Shown here one piece after another: positions 1 through 7,444 of a DNA stretch of 64,000 nt (the stretch's first letter is position 1; every line of letters begins with the position of its first letter). Position numbers and translations under genes: made by a program. A model generated the notes under the pieces. That model was not told where the DNA came from. It did no database searches and was given only the letters and a program-made list of their open reading frames with translations. The stretch comes from Actinomadura rayongensis (lineage in GTDB: Bacteria > Actinomycetota > Actinomycetes > Streptosporangiales > Streptosporangiaceae), in NCBI RefSeq assembly GCF_009831215.1, contig NZ_WUTW01000002.1:1397002-1461001 (forward strand), read 5' to 3'.

Positions 1-78
1 AGCGCGGCGGCGCCCTTTTCTGAACTGTCGGACCCGAGAGTTACCGTGCGGGGGACGCACCGAGCGAGGGAGAGCATC

Positions 79-1224
79 GTGGAGTTCCGGGTGGACCGGC
101 AGACGCTGGCGGACGGCGTGGCGTGGGCCGTGCGGACCGTCCCGTCCCGGCCCGCGCTGCCCGTCCTGGCGGGCCTGCTGCTGACGGCGGACGAAGCGGG
201 CACGGTGACGGTCGCCGGGTTCGACCTGGAGGTCTCTGCGCGCGCCGAGATCGACGCGGACGTCGCGGTGCCGGGCCGCGCGCTCGTGCCCGGCCGGCTG
301 CTCACCGAGATCGTCCGGAGCCTGCCCGCGCAGCCGGTGGAGGTCACGGCGACGGGGTCGGAGGTCGTGCTGCGCTGCGGGAGCGCCGAGTTCGGCCTGC
401 AGATCCTGCCCGTCGAGGACTACCCGGCGCTGCCCGAACCGCCCGCCCCCGCCGGGACGATCCCCGCCGAGGAGTTCGCGGCGGCCGTCGCGCAGGTCAC
501 GCCCGCCGCCGGACGCGACGACACGCTGCCGATGCTGACCGGCGTCCGCATCGACTTCGACGGGGCGACGATGCGGCTGGCCTGCACCGACCGCTACCGC
601 ATCGCCGCCCGCGAGGTCGCCTGGAAGCCCGCCGACCCCGAGTTCGCGGCGGGCGTCGTCGTCCCGGCCCGGACGCTCGCCGACACGGCCAAGGCCATCC
701 GCCCCGGCGCCGAGGTCACGATCGGCCTCGCCGGGCACGGCGCGACGCTGATCGGCGTGTCCGGCGGGGGCCGCAGCATGACGACGCGGCTGCTGGACGA
801 CCAGTTCATCGACTACCGCTCCCGGCTCACCGGCACGTGGTCGTCGGTCGCGCGCGTCGAGACGGGCCCGTTCACCGAGGCGATCCGCCGCGTGGCGCTC
901 GTCGCGGACCGCGCCACGCCCGTCCGGCTGGAGTTCACCGGCGACCGCGTGCGCGTCCGCGCGGCGGCGGGCGACGCGGCGCGCGCCAACGAGGAGGTGT
1001 CCGCGCGGCTCGACGGCGCGGACCTCGACATCGCGTTCAGCCCGCAGTACCTGCTGGACGGCCTCGCGGGCGTCCACGGCCGGTACGCGCGGCTGGAGTG
1101 CACGACGTCCACGAAGGCCGCGCTGCTCACCGGCATCCCCGACCCGGAGGGAGACGAGGAACCCGACGAGGACGCCGACACCGGCTTCCGCTACCTGGTC
1201 ATGCCGATCCGCCTGACGTCCTGA
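79..1224 (+). CDS. DNA polymerase III beta subunit (sliding clamp) family protein, DnaN paralog
   Basis: This 381-residue protein reads as a bacterial sliding clamp. Its N-terminus (VEFRVDRQTLADGVAWAVR) and its C-terminus (YLVMPIRL) match the ends of DnaN, and the length is the family's usual ~375-385. The ring tethers DNA polymerase to DNA and binds clamp-loader and repair proteins. I chose the GTG at 79 rather than the upstream in-frame GTG at 46 because GAGGGAGAG lies just before it and homology starts there. A short acidic stretch (residues ~360-372) precedes the last strand. No dnaA, recF or gyrB lies nearby, so this is probably a second clamp gene rather than the oriC-linked one. Family assignment is firm; paralog status is inferred from context. 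Confidence 0.85.
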   Translation: MEFRVDRQTLADGVAWAVRTVPSRPALPVLAGLLLTADEAGTVTVAGFDLEVSARAEIDADVAVPGRALVPGRLLTEIVRSLPAQPVEVTATGSEVVLRCGSAEFGLQILPVEDYPALPEPPAPAGTIPAEEFAAAVAQVTPAAGRDDTLPMLTGVRIDFDGATMRLACTDRYRIAAREVAWKPADPEFAAGVVVPARTLADTAKAIRPGAEVTIGLAGHGATLIGVSGGGRSMTTRLLDDQFIDYRSRLTGTWSSVARVETGPFTEAIRRVALVADRATPVRLEFTGDRVRVRAAAGDAARANEEVSARLDGADLDIAFSPQYLLDGLAGVHGRYARLECTTSTKAALLTGIPDPEGDEEPDEDADTGFRYLVMPIRLTS

Positions 1225-1318
1225 CCGCTGACGGATCCAGCACCGCACGGACGAGGCCGATCCGCCCGACGTCCCAGCCGTTCACGGGATCCGGCACGGC
1301 AAGGACGTCCCGAGCGTT

Positions 1319-1882
1319 CTAGGGGTCCAGCACGGCGAGGACGAACCGGACGTCCGCGTCGGTCTCGTTGCCGTAGGCGTGCGGACGGTCGCCGACGAAC
1401 ACGGCCGCGCCGCCCGGCGGGATCCGGTCCGTCCGGTCGTCGACGGTGAGCGTCAGCGTGCCGTGCTGCACGTAGAGGGCTTCCCGGACGCCGGGCGCAT
1501 GCGCCTCGGTACTGCGCGTCTCGCCGGGCCGCAGCAGCCAGTTCCACAGCTCCAGTGACGGCCGCGGGTCGCTGCCCGCGAGCAGCGTCCCGGTGCCGCC
1601 GTCGTCGCCGCGCCACAGGACGACGTGCCGCTCCGGCGGGAAGACCTGCACCGGCGGCGTCTCCTCCACCTGGACGAGCCGGGTGAGCGGCACGCGCAGC
1701 GCCTCGGAAATGCGGATGAGCGTGCCGAGGTTGGGATTGCCGCGGCCTTGTTCGAGCCCGACGAGGACGCCCTTGCTGACCCCGGCGCGTCCGGCCAGCT
1801 CGTCCAGGCTCCAGCCGTGCCCGGCGCGCAGCGATCGGACGGTGCGCGCGACGGCCGCGCCGATCGCCTCCTGGTCGCTCAC
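1319..1882 (-). CDS. XRE-family transcriptional regulator with C-terminal cupin domain
   Basis: A 187-residue regulator. Residues ~10-65 form a helix-turn-helix of XRE type (RTVRSLRAGHGWSLDELAGR, then AGVSKGVLVGLEQGRGNPNL). Residues ~105-185 form a cupin barrel with EAHAPGVREALYVQHGTLTL and a PPGGAAVFVGDRPHAY strand pair. Proteins of this architecture usually repress a neighbouring transport or catabolic gene in response to a small ligand bound by the cupin. The GTG at 1882 is preferred because the frame upstream is low-complexity Arg/Pro/Ala sequence without homology. It is divergent from the EamA exporter at 2092, with an inverted repeat between them, so it probably controls that gene and itself. 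Confidence 0.85.
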   Translation of the reverse strand: MSDQEAIGAAVARTVRSLRAGHGWSLDELAGRAGVSKGVLVGLEQGRGNPNLGTLIRISEALRVPLTRLVQVEETPPVQVFPPERHVVLWRGDDGGTGTLLAGSDPRPSLELWNWLLRPGETRSTEAHAPGVREALYVQHGTLTLTVDDRTDRIPPGGAAVFVGDRPHAYGNETDADVRFVLAVLDP

Positions 1883-1920
1883 CCGGCTCAGCCTAACGAT
1901 CCTGACGACGGTTCGGTATG

Positions 1921-1938
1921 ATGAACCATGTAGTTCAT
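1921..1938. promoter_or_regulatory. Candidate operator between XRE-cupin regulator and EamA exporter
   Basis: A perfect 6-bp inverted repeat, ATGAAC-N6-GTTCAT, sits in a locally AT-rich stretch 38 bases upstream of the divergent XRE-cupin regulator. The AT content stands out against the surrounding high-GC DNA, as expected for a promoter/operator. The autoregulator's own binding site is the obvious reading, but no binding evidence exists here. Confidence 0.45.
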
Positions 1939-2091
1939 TAAAATGACCGCACGGCAGGATGCCGACCGACCCGAGCACGGCAGCCGCGCCCGAACCCGGC
2001 GCGGACAACGCGCGGAGGGAATGCGTCGGCCCGGCCGCCGACTTGTGCGGTCGGTGAGCGCGTCGGCGTGCGGCGGACGGGAGTGTGGCTT

Positions 2092-2958
2092 GTGGTGACG
2101 TTGCTGGCCCTGGGAGCCGCGATCGTGTACGGCGTCGCGGATTTCCTGGGCGGATCGGTGTCCCGGCGCTCGACCGCCGTGCGCGTGCTGCTGGTGAGCG
2201 TCCCGGCGGGAATCGCGGTGATGCTCGCCGTGGCGCTGACCGGCGCGGCACCGACGTGGCACGGCATCGCCTGGGGCTTCGGCGCCGGCCTGTCGGGCGG
2301 GGCGGGCATGCTCGCGTTCTACCGGGCGCTGGCGCGGGGACCGATGAGCGTGGTCGCGCCCGTATCGGCGCTGGCGGCGGCCGTGTTGCCGGTCGCGGCG
2401 GGCGTGCTGCGCGGGGAACGGCTCGGCGTGCCCGTCCTGCTCGGAGTCCTGCTGTGCCTGGTGGCGATCGGCCTCGTGAGCATGGAGAAGGGCGACGAGG
2501 AACGGGCCGTGGCGGGCCGCCGCGCGTTCGACAACGGCCCCATCATGGCGGGCGTCTCGGGCGTGTCCTTCGGGATCTTCTTCATCCTGCTGAAAGAGGC
2601 GGGCGGCGACGGCGGCCTCTGGCCGATCCTGGCGTCCCGCCTGGGAAATCTCGCGGTAGTGGCGGCAGCGGCCGTGATCCTGCTCCGCGCGCACGGCGGC
2701 CTCCCCGGAACACCGATCCGAGGCCGCAAACTCCTGGGCCTGACGCTCCTGTCGGGAACGCTGGACGCGGGCGCCAACGCCTTCTACTTCCTCGCGGCCC
2801 AGTCCGGGATGCTGAGCCTGGCGGCGGTGCTGACGTCCCTGTACCCGGCGGTGACCGTCCTGCTCGCCCGCTTCGCCTTCAGCGAGCGCCTCCGCGCGAT
2901 CCAACGCGTGGGCATGGCCTTGGCGGTGGCAGGCGTAACCCTGGTCACCGTGGGCTGA
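2092..2958 (+). CDS. EamA/DMT-superfamily transporter
   Basis: About 288 residues, almost entirely hydrophobic, with roughly ten predicted membrane helices arranged as two EamA repeats (about residues 1-135 and 150-288). The start LLALGAAIVYGVADFLGG is typical of drug/metabolite transporters of this family, which export amino acids, drugs or metabolites; the substrate cannot be told from sequence. GTG codons at 2092 and 2095 follow a CGGGAG ribosome-binding site at 2078-2083, so I prefer them over the GTG at 2068. The divergent XRE-cupin regulator at 1319-1882 is the likely controller. Confidence 0.82.
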   Translation: MVTLLALGAAIVYGVADFLGGSVSRRSTAVRVLLVSVPAGIAVMLAVALTGAAPTWHGIAWGFGAGLSGGAGMLAFYRALARGPMSVVAPVSALAAAVLPVAAGVLRGERLGVPVLLGVLLCLVAIGLVSMEKGDEERAVAGRRAFDNGPIMAGVSGVSFGIFFILLKEAGGDGGLWPILASRLGNLAVVAAAAVILLRAHGGLPGTPIRGRKLLGLTLLSGTLDAGANAFYFLAAQSGMLSLAAVLTSLYPAVTVLLARFAFSERLRAIQRVGMALAVAGVTLVTVG

Positions 2959-3061
2959 CGCATCACCTGACGGAAACGCATCACGCCCGCGCCGTCTACG
3001 AGCAGTGCCGCACCGACCAGAAATGGAAGATAAATGGAGACCGCAACCCACGCGCGGGGGC

Positions 3062-3107
3062 GTGGGGGCGGAGCCCCCACATCGGGGGTCCGGGGGTCGT
3101 CCCCCGG
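3062..3107. terminator. Two adjacent GC-rich hairpins, candidate bidirectional terminator
   Basis: GTGGGGGC-GGA-GCCCCCAC (3062-3080) is a perfect 8-bp stem with a 3-base loop. CCGGGGG-TCGT-CCCCCGG (3090-3107) is a second 7-bp stem. They lie between the end of the rightward EamA gene and the 3' end of the leftward tRNA-Ser, so they could terminate both transcripts. No T-tract follows, which is normal for actinomycete terminators. Sequences of this kind also occur as dispersed repeats in actinomycetes. Confidence 0.55.
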
Positions 3108-3164
3108 GAGAAAGACCGCCAACGCGACAGCGAAGCCGCCTCAGCGGCGAGTAGGCGGACCCAG

Positions 3165-3249
3165 CGGTGGTGGTGGGATTCGAACCCACGGAAGCTTGCA
3201 CTTCACACGCTTTCGAGGCGTGCGCCCTCGTCCACTAGGCGACACCACC
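3165..3249 (-). tRNA. tRNA-Ser (anticodon CGA)
   Basis: On the minus strand the sequence folds as a class II tRNA. The acceptor is GGTGGTG pairing with CACCACC, the anticodon arm is CACGC-CTCGAAA-GCGTG giving anticodon CGA, there is a long variable arm, and the T arm is GTGGG-TTCGAAT-CCCAC. The discriminator base is G, as expected for serine tRNA. CCA is not encoded. It reads UCG codons. It lies just downstream of tadA on the same strand. Confidence 0.95.
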
Positions 3250-3259
3250 GCCGGAGAGC

Positions 3260-3823
3260 TTACCGGACTCTGCGGTGCGCGAAGAACTCGATAAGGGGTT
3301 CGGCGCAGTCGGCGGCGAGGTAGTCGGCGAGGACTTCGGGGCGGTGGTTGAGGCGGCGGTCGCGGACGACGTCCCAGAGGGAGCCGGCGGCGCCGGCCTT
3401 GGGGTCGGGGGCGCCGTAGACGATGCGGGCGACGCGGGCGGCGACGGCGGCGCCGGCGCACATGGTGCAGGGTTCCAGGGTCACGACGAGCGTGCAGCCG
3501 GTGAGGCGCCAGCCGTCGGCGTGGGTCGTGGCGGCGGCGCGCAGGGCGATGATCTCGGCGTGGCCGGTGGGGTCGCCGGTGCGTTCGCGGTCGTTGTGGC
3601 CGGTGCCGAGGACGGTTCCGGCGGCGTCCAGGACGACGGCGCCGACGGGGATGTCGCCGTGCTCGGCCGCCGCGCGCGCCTCGGCCAGGGCGCGGCGCAT
3701 CGCGGGCACGTACTCGGGGTGGGCGGCGGACGGGTCGGGCCCGGGGTCGGCTGCGGACAGGTCGCTGCCGCGGCGGGCCGTGGACGGGTCGGGCCTGGGG
3801 CGGGCGGACGGTGGGTCGGTCAT
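3260..3823 (-). CDS. tadA: tRNA adenosine(34) deaminase TadA
   Basis: This cytidine/deoxycytidylate-deaminase-fold enzyme converts A34 of tRNA-Arg(ACG) to inosine. The zinc site is visible: HAE at residues 88-90 (His ligand plus proton-shuttle Glu) and PCTMC at 118-122 with both Cys ligands, followed by AGAAVAARVARIVYGAPDPKAG. It has 187 residues including a Pro/Ala/Asp-rich N-terminal extension of about 40 residues. The ATG at 3823 overlaps the stop of the upstream partner gene by 4 bases (ATGA), which supports this start and translational coupling. Downstream on the same strand is tRNA-Ser. Confidence 0.92.
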   Translation of the reverse strand: MTDPPSARPRPDPSTARRGSDLSAADPGPDPSAAHPEYVPAMRRALAEARAAAEHGDIPVGAVVLDAAGTVLGTGHNDRERTGDPTGHAEIIALRAAATTHADGWRLTGCTLVVTLEPCTMCAGAAVAARVARIVYGAPDPKAGAAGSLWDVVRDRRLNHRPEVLADYLAADCAEPLIEFFAHRRVR

Positions 3824-4260
3824 GCGTCGCGCAGTCGGTCGAACTCGTCGGCGAAGCCCGCCAGTTCGGCGAGGGCGCCGAGCGGGTCGCCGGGGAGTGC
3901 GCGGTCGCCGAGGTCGCCGAGGCGGGCGGGGTCGACGCCGAGGTCGCGCAGCACGGCGGGGTCGCCTCCGGCGGATCCGGTGGGGACGTCCTCGAACAGC
4001 GGGCGGAACAGCGCGCCGAGCCCGTCGTCGCGGACGGCCGAGACGTAGGCGCGGGGTTCGCCCATCGCGTCCATGCGCAGGACGCCGAACCAGTCGTCGT
4101 CCTCCTCGACGAGGAGGAGGACGGGATCCCCGGCGGTCTCGGCGGCGACGCCGCGCATCAGGTCGGCGACGTCGGCGACGTCCTCGGCTTCGTCCAGCGG
4201 GGTCTCGGCGCCCGACCAGCCTTCCGGCGCGCGGGCGAAGACGGCCGCGAATGTGTGCAC
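3820..4260 (-). CDS. tRNA adenosine deaminase-associated protein, copy 2
   Basis: A 146-residue acidic protein of the family found next to tadA across actinobacteria; its molecular function is not established. It starts with VHTFAAVFARAPEGW, has VLLLVEEDDDWFGVLRM in the middle and ends in helices. The GTG at 4258-4260 is chosen because homology to its neighbour begins there. It overlaps tadA by 4 bases, so the two are co-translated. It is a diverged paralog of the next gene upstream (4317-4805): both carry an N-terminal beta-strand, an Asp/Leu-rich helix and a V-x-V-[GE]-[DE]-D-[DF]-[FW] strand at corresponding positions. Confidence 0.72.
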   Translation of the reverse strand: MHTFAAVFARAPEGWSGAETPLDEAEDVADVADLMRGVAAETAGDPVLLLVEEDDDWFGVLRMDAMGEPRAYVSAVRDDGLGALFRPLFEDVPTGSAGGDPAVLRDLGVDPARLGDLGDRALPGDPLGALAELAGFADEFDRLRDA

Positions 4261-4316
4261 CGTCTCATTCTCGCAGCCGAGGCCCCGGCCCGGCCAAGGC
4301 AAGACGAAGAGTTGGC

Positions 4317-4805
4317 TCAGCCGAGGGCGTCCAGGGCGCGTTCGAAGGCCTGGGCGAAGCCGAGGCGGCCGGCGATGCTGAGCAGCATCTCGTCCGGGTA
4401 CAGCTCCAGGTCGCCGGAGATGGCGCCGAGCTCCATCTCGTCCAGCCCGAGGTCGGCGAAGATCGACATGTCGCCGACGGGCAGGACCTGGTCGAGTTCC
4501 TCGTCGTCGGGGACGGGGATGTCGAGCCGGTCGAGGACCTGGCGGGCGAGCGACCAGTCCACGGACGCGGTCACGTCCGACAGGAAGATCATCGTCTCGT
4601 CGCCGAGCAGCCGGATCGCGACGAAGAAGTCGTCGCCGACCGCGACGAGCCCGATCGTGCCGCCGAGGCTGGGCTGCTGGCGCAGGGCGTGGACGAGCCC
4701 GTCGAGGTCCTCCGTCAGCGCGACCGGGAGGATCTCCGCTTCCCAGCGTTCGTCCTCGCGATACACGACGACGGCGAAATCCGTCGCGTCGTCAACATCC
4801 GTCAT
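4317..4805 (-). CDS. tRNA adenosine deaminase-associated protein, copy 1
   Basis: A 162-residue acidic protein (start MTDVDDATDFAVVVYREDER) that matches the conserved actinobacterial family encoded beside tadA. The core includes LVAVGDDFFVAIRLLGDE and a C-terminal helical part ending RLGFAQAFERALDALG. The ATG at 4805 is preceded directly by GGGGTGGAG, which decides the start; the longer upstream reading frame is low-complexity. It is the first gene of a leftward operon with its paralog (3820-4260), tadA and possibly tRNA-Ser. The function is unknown beyond this association. Confidence 0.8.
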   Translation of the reverse strand: MTDVDDATDFAVVVYREDERWEAEILPVALTEDLDGLVHALRQQPSLGGTIGLVAVGDDFFVAIRLLGDETMIFLSDVTASVDWSLARQVLDRLDIPVPDDEELDQVLPVGDMSIFADLGLDEMELGAISGDLELYPDEMLLSIAGRLGFAQAFERALDALG

Positions 4806-4945
4806 CTCCACCCCACCGGCCCGTCTCCTGCCAGGGCATGGTCGCAGATGCAGCGCGCCCTCGCGGCCATCACCGCCGAACTCCGTCCGGCGGCGGATGG
4901 GCGGCGCCATGGGCGGCGCCGCCGGACGAAACCTACCGGACGCCG

Positions 4946-5185
4946 TTAATTGATGCGGAAGGTACGCCTGCGAAGGGCGGCGTGGATGCGGGCCCGCCGC
5001 GACCGGTGCGGCGTGACGCGGCGGCGCAGCTCGCGGGCCTCGGCCAGTTCCCGGAGGAAGACGGCCCGGCGGCGGAGCCGCTCGCGGACCTCCTCCGGGG
5101 TCGGCGCCGTGCCGGACCGACGGTCCGGATCGTCCCGTCGAGGGTCTCCGACCTGCGGGTTCTCCTGCTCCCGATGGCTGGTCAT
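4946..5185 (-). CDS. Small basic helical protein, conserved hypothetical
   Basis: A 79-residue protein with a Pro/Asp/Arg-rich N-terminus (to about residue 28) and then a highly charged helical part ([20 protein letters not shown], then RELRRR and [12 protein letters not shown]). I do not recognise a named family, though the regular heptad-like Leu/Arg pattern suggests a real helical protein rather than a shadow reading frame. It is divergent from upp at 5272 with only 86 bases between, so the two probably share a promoter region. No membrane segment or signal peptide is seen. Confidence 0.5.
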   Translation of the reverse strand: MTSHREQENPQVGDPRRDDPDRRSGTAPTPEEVRERLRRRAVFLRELAEARELRRRVTPHRSRRARIHAALRRRTFRIN

Positions 5186-5271
5186 ATCGCCATACTGCCC
5201 GAACGGAACGCTCCCTATCCTGCCGCGGCCGATCAGTTCGGTGCCGGTTGCCGTGCCGGTACGGTGAGCGC

Positions 5272-5910
5272 ATGCAGACCCTCGCCGTCGATCACCCGCT
5301 CGTCGCGCACAAGCTGACCACGCTGCGGGACGTCCGGACCGATTCGCCGACGTTCCGGCGGCTGGCCGACGAGCTGGTCACGCTGCTCGCCTACGAGGCC
5401 ACCCGGGACGTCCGCGTCACCGACGTGGAGGTGCAGACGCCCGTCACGCGGACGCACGGTGTGCAGCTCGCGAGCCCGAAGCCGCTGGTCGTCCCGATCC
5501 TGCGCGCGGGCCTCGGGATGCTGGACGGCATGACGCGCCTGCTGCCCACCGCCGAGGTCGGCTTCCTCGGCATGGTCCGCGACGAGGGCACCCTCCAGGC
5601 GGAGACGTACGCGTCGCGGCTGCCCGACGACCTGTCCGGCCGCCAGTGCTACGTCCTGGACCCGATGCTCGCGACGGGCGGCACGCTGGCCGCCGCGATC
5701 CGGCTGCTGCTGGACCGGGGCGCGGACGACGTGACGGCGCTGTGCCTCCTCGCCGCCCCCGAGGGCCTGCGCTTCCTGGAGGACGCGTTCGCCGGGACGC
5801 GGGCGCCCATTCGCGTCGTGACGGCGGGCCTGGACGAGCGTCTCAACGAACGCGGTTTCATCGTCCCGGGCCTCGGCGACGCGGGCGACCGGCTCTACGG
5901 TGTGGTCTGA
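5272..5910 (+). CDS. upp: Uracil phosphoribosyltransferase
   Basis: This pyrimidine-salvage enzyme makes UMP from uracil and PRPP in the cytoplasm. It has 212 residues, close to the family's usual 208-210. The type I PRTase PRPP loop is present ([18 protein letters not shown], residues ~125-142), as are the N-terminal [13 protein letters not shown] and the C-terminal [16 protein letters not shown]. The ATG at 5272 ([11 protein letters not shown]) is preferred over the upstream GTG at 5248 because homology starts there. It stands alone on the plus strand, divergent from the small basic protein. Confidence 0.95.
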   Translation: MQTLAVDHPLVAHKLTTLRDVRTDSPTFRRLADELVTLLAYEATRDVRVTDVEVQTPVTRTHGVQLASPKPLVVPILRAGLGMLDGMTRLLPTAEVGFLGMVRDEGTLQAETYASRLPDDLSGRQCYVLDPMLATGGTLAAAIRLLLDRGADDVTALCLLAAPEGLRFLEDAFAGTRAPIRVVTAGLDERLNERGFIVPGLGDAGDRLYGVV

Positions 5911-6173
5911 ACACCTATTTCATAGTCCGTCCAATAAAGGGGGATTCGTCGTCCGATCGGCCGACGAAGTGAGAGTTACCTGACTTCACAGCGGACGGGA
6001 CGTCACCATCCGTACCGGCGACGACCGCTTTGCACGGCCTCTCCGCATGTTCGCCGACGCATCACCTTGGGTAATAGCGAATAACGGAACGTCAGAATCG
6101 TTCCGTCCGTCGTCCCGGCGCACAGGGGATCGGTTTCGGACCGGGCGGCGCGAGCGAGTCGCGAGGATGCGTG

Positions 6174-6434
6174 ATGACTCACCCAGGGGATGACGAACGC
6201 CAGCCGTACGAGGACGTCGAGCAGCGCCTGGCCGCCGAGTTCGCCGCGGCGCACCCGCCCGAGACCGTGGCGCGCTGCGTCGCCGCCGCCCGCTACGGGG
6301 CGCTGGAGGTCGTGGGGTCGGCCGAACCCGGCCTGGTGGAACGGATCGCGCGAAAACACCTGGAGGTGCTCGCGCTCGTCGCGGCCGAGCGGCGACGGCG
6401 ACGGCCGCGCAGCACCCTCGGCAACGCGCCGTGA
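6174..6434 (+). CDS. Small three-helix-bundle-type protein
   Basis: An 86-residue protein. Residues ~12-75 (YEDVEQRLAAEFAAAHPPET, then VARCVAAARY and a third amphipathic helix, IARKHLEVLALVAAERRRRR) resemble the small actinobacterial proteins annotated as 'three-helix bundle dimerization domain'. Their function is unknown. The ATG at 6174 follows GAGG at 6163-6166; a GTG at 6171 is an alternative. The 263 bases upstream (5911-6173) are relatively AT-rich and hold no gene that I can see, presumably its promoter. Confidence 0.6.
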   Translation: MTHPGDDERQPYEDVEQRLAAEFAAAHPPETVARCVAAARYGALEVVGSAEPGLVERIARKHLEVLALVAAERRRRRPRSTLGNAP

Positions 6435-6508
6435 CGGGCGCTTTGCGCCGACTCCCGGCTGTGCGAGACTTGCCGGGGGTCTGTGGGTGATCGCTCCGGG
6501 AGGCTGAC

Positions 6509-6667
6509 GTGCCCGCCAGAAAGTACCTGACGTGGGCCGCCGCGGCGCTCGTCGTGTTCGTCGTGATCCGCCGTCCGGCCGAGGCCACGCAGTCCCTCAA
6601 CGAGGCGGCGGGCGCGCTGGCCCGGGCCGGCGACGCGTTCGCGACCTTCGTCACCGAGCTGGGCTGA
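6509..6667 (+). CDS. Small single-pass membrane protein
   Basis: A 52-residue reading frame starts at GTG 6509, directly after a strong GGGAGG site (6498-6503), and ends 7 bases before the PH-domain gene. The product has a basic start (MPARKYL), one hydrophobic segment (TWAAAALVVFVVI, residues ~8-20) and an amphipathic tail. This looks like a lipid-anchored or single-pass peptide. I do not recognise the family. The ribosome-binding site and the tight spacing to the next gene support translation. Confidence 0.55.
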   Translation: MPARKYLTWAAAALVVFVVIRRPAEATQSLNEAAGALARAGDAFATFVTELG

Positions 6668-6674
6668 GGACGCC

Positions 6675-7202
6675 ATGCGACTGGTCACCCCCGGAGACTC
6701 CGCCCCCGCGTCCGTCAACAAGTACCTGCTGCCGCACGAGACGCAGGTGATCACCGTCCGGCGGCACCCGGCCGTCCTGATGGTCCCGGTCGGGCTGGTG
6801 CTCGGCGGGCTGATCGTCGCGGGCGTGCTCAGCAACATCGGCGCCGGGTCCGGCGCGGGCAGCGCGATCAGCTACATCTGGTGGGCGTGGCTGGCGCTGC
6901 TGGCCTGGTTCGTGTGGCGGGTCGCGGAGTGGTCGGTCGACTACTTCGTCATCACCAACCAGCGGATGCTGCTGACCACCGGGATCATCACGCGCAACGT
7001 CGCGATGATGCCGCTGGCGAAGGTCACCGACATGGGCTTCAAGCGGTCGCTGGCGGGGCGGATGCTCGGCTACGGCGAGTTCATCATGGAGTCCGCCGGC
7101 CAGGACCAGGCGCTGGACCGCGTTCCGTACCTGCCGTATCCGGAGCAGTTGTACCTGGAGGTCTGCGAAATGATCTTCCCGAACAAGAACGCGGACGGCT
7201 GA
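6675..7202 (+). CDS. PH-domain (bacterial YdbT-like) membrane protein
   Basis: A 175-residue protein. The N-terminus (residues 1-30) is cytoplasmic with EtQVITVRRHPAV-type sequence. Two membrane helices follow at about residues 33-54 and 66-84. The rest is a bacterial pleckstrin-homology domain with the hallmark DYFVITNQRMLLTTGIITRN and MPLAKVTDMGFKRS strands. Proteins of this kind sit at the membrane, and their ligands are generally unknown. It starts 7 bases after the small membrane protein at 6509, so the pair is probably an operon. Confidence 0.82.
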   Translation: MRLVTPGDSAPASVNKYLLPHETQVITVRRHPAVLMVPVGLVLGGLIVAGVLSNIGAGSGAGSAISYIWWAWLALLAWFVWRVAEWSVDYFVITNQRMLLTTGIITRNVAMMPLAKVTDMGFKRSLAGRMLGYGEFIMESAGQDQALDRVPYLPYPEQLYLEVCEMIFPNKNADG

Positions 7203-7444
7203 TCCGCGCTCGACCGTCCTGACCCATTCCGGTGCGGTGGCCGGAGACCCGGTCAACGTCCGATAATGTCGGAGTACAGCGTGGTTTCGCTGCGCCGGAG
7301 GCGGTGCGGCGGCGGCCGTGCTGCTGACCTGCCGAGCGACGGCGGGCCGGGGACCGATCGGGTGACTTCCGGTGTGCGATATCCGGCAATGTGCCATCAT
7401 GTCGGCACCCCAGCCGCCTGAATACTTCCGCTAAGTGAGTCCAC

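Noticed and set aside
3062..3107. CRISPR repeats or an attachment site next to tRNA-Ser
   Set aside because: Only two short hairpins are present. There are no regularly spaced repeats and no duplicated tRNA 3' end was seen in the window.
1888..3201. Long minus-strand frame across the EamA gene and upstream region
   Set aside because: The plus-strand EamA membrane protein explains the sequence; the minus translation is basic low-complexity sequence.
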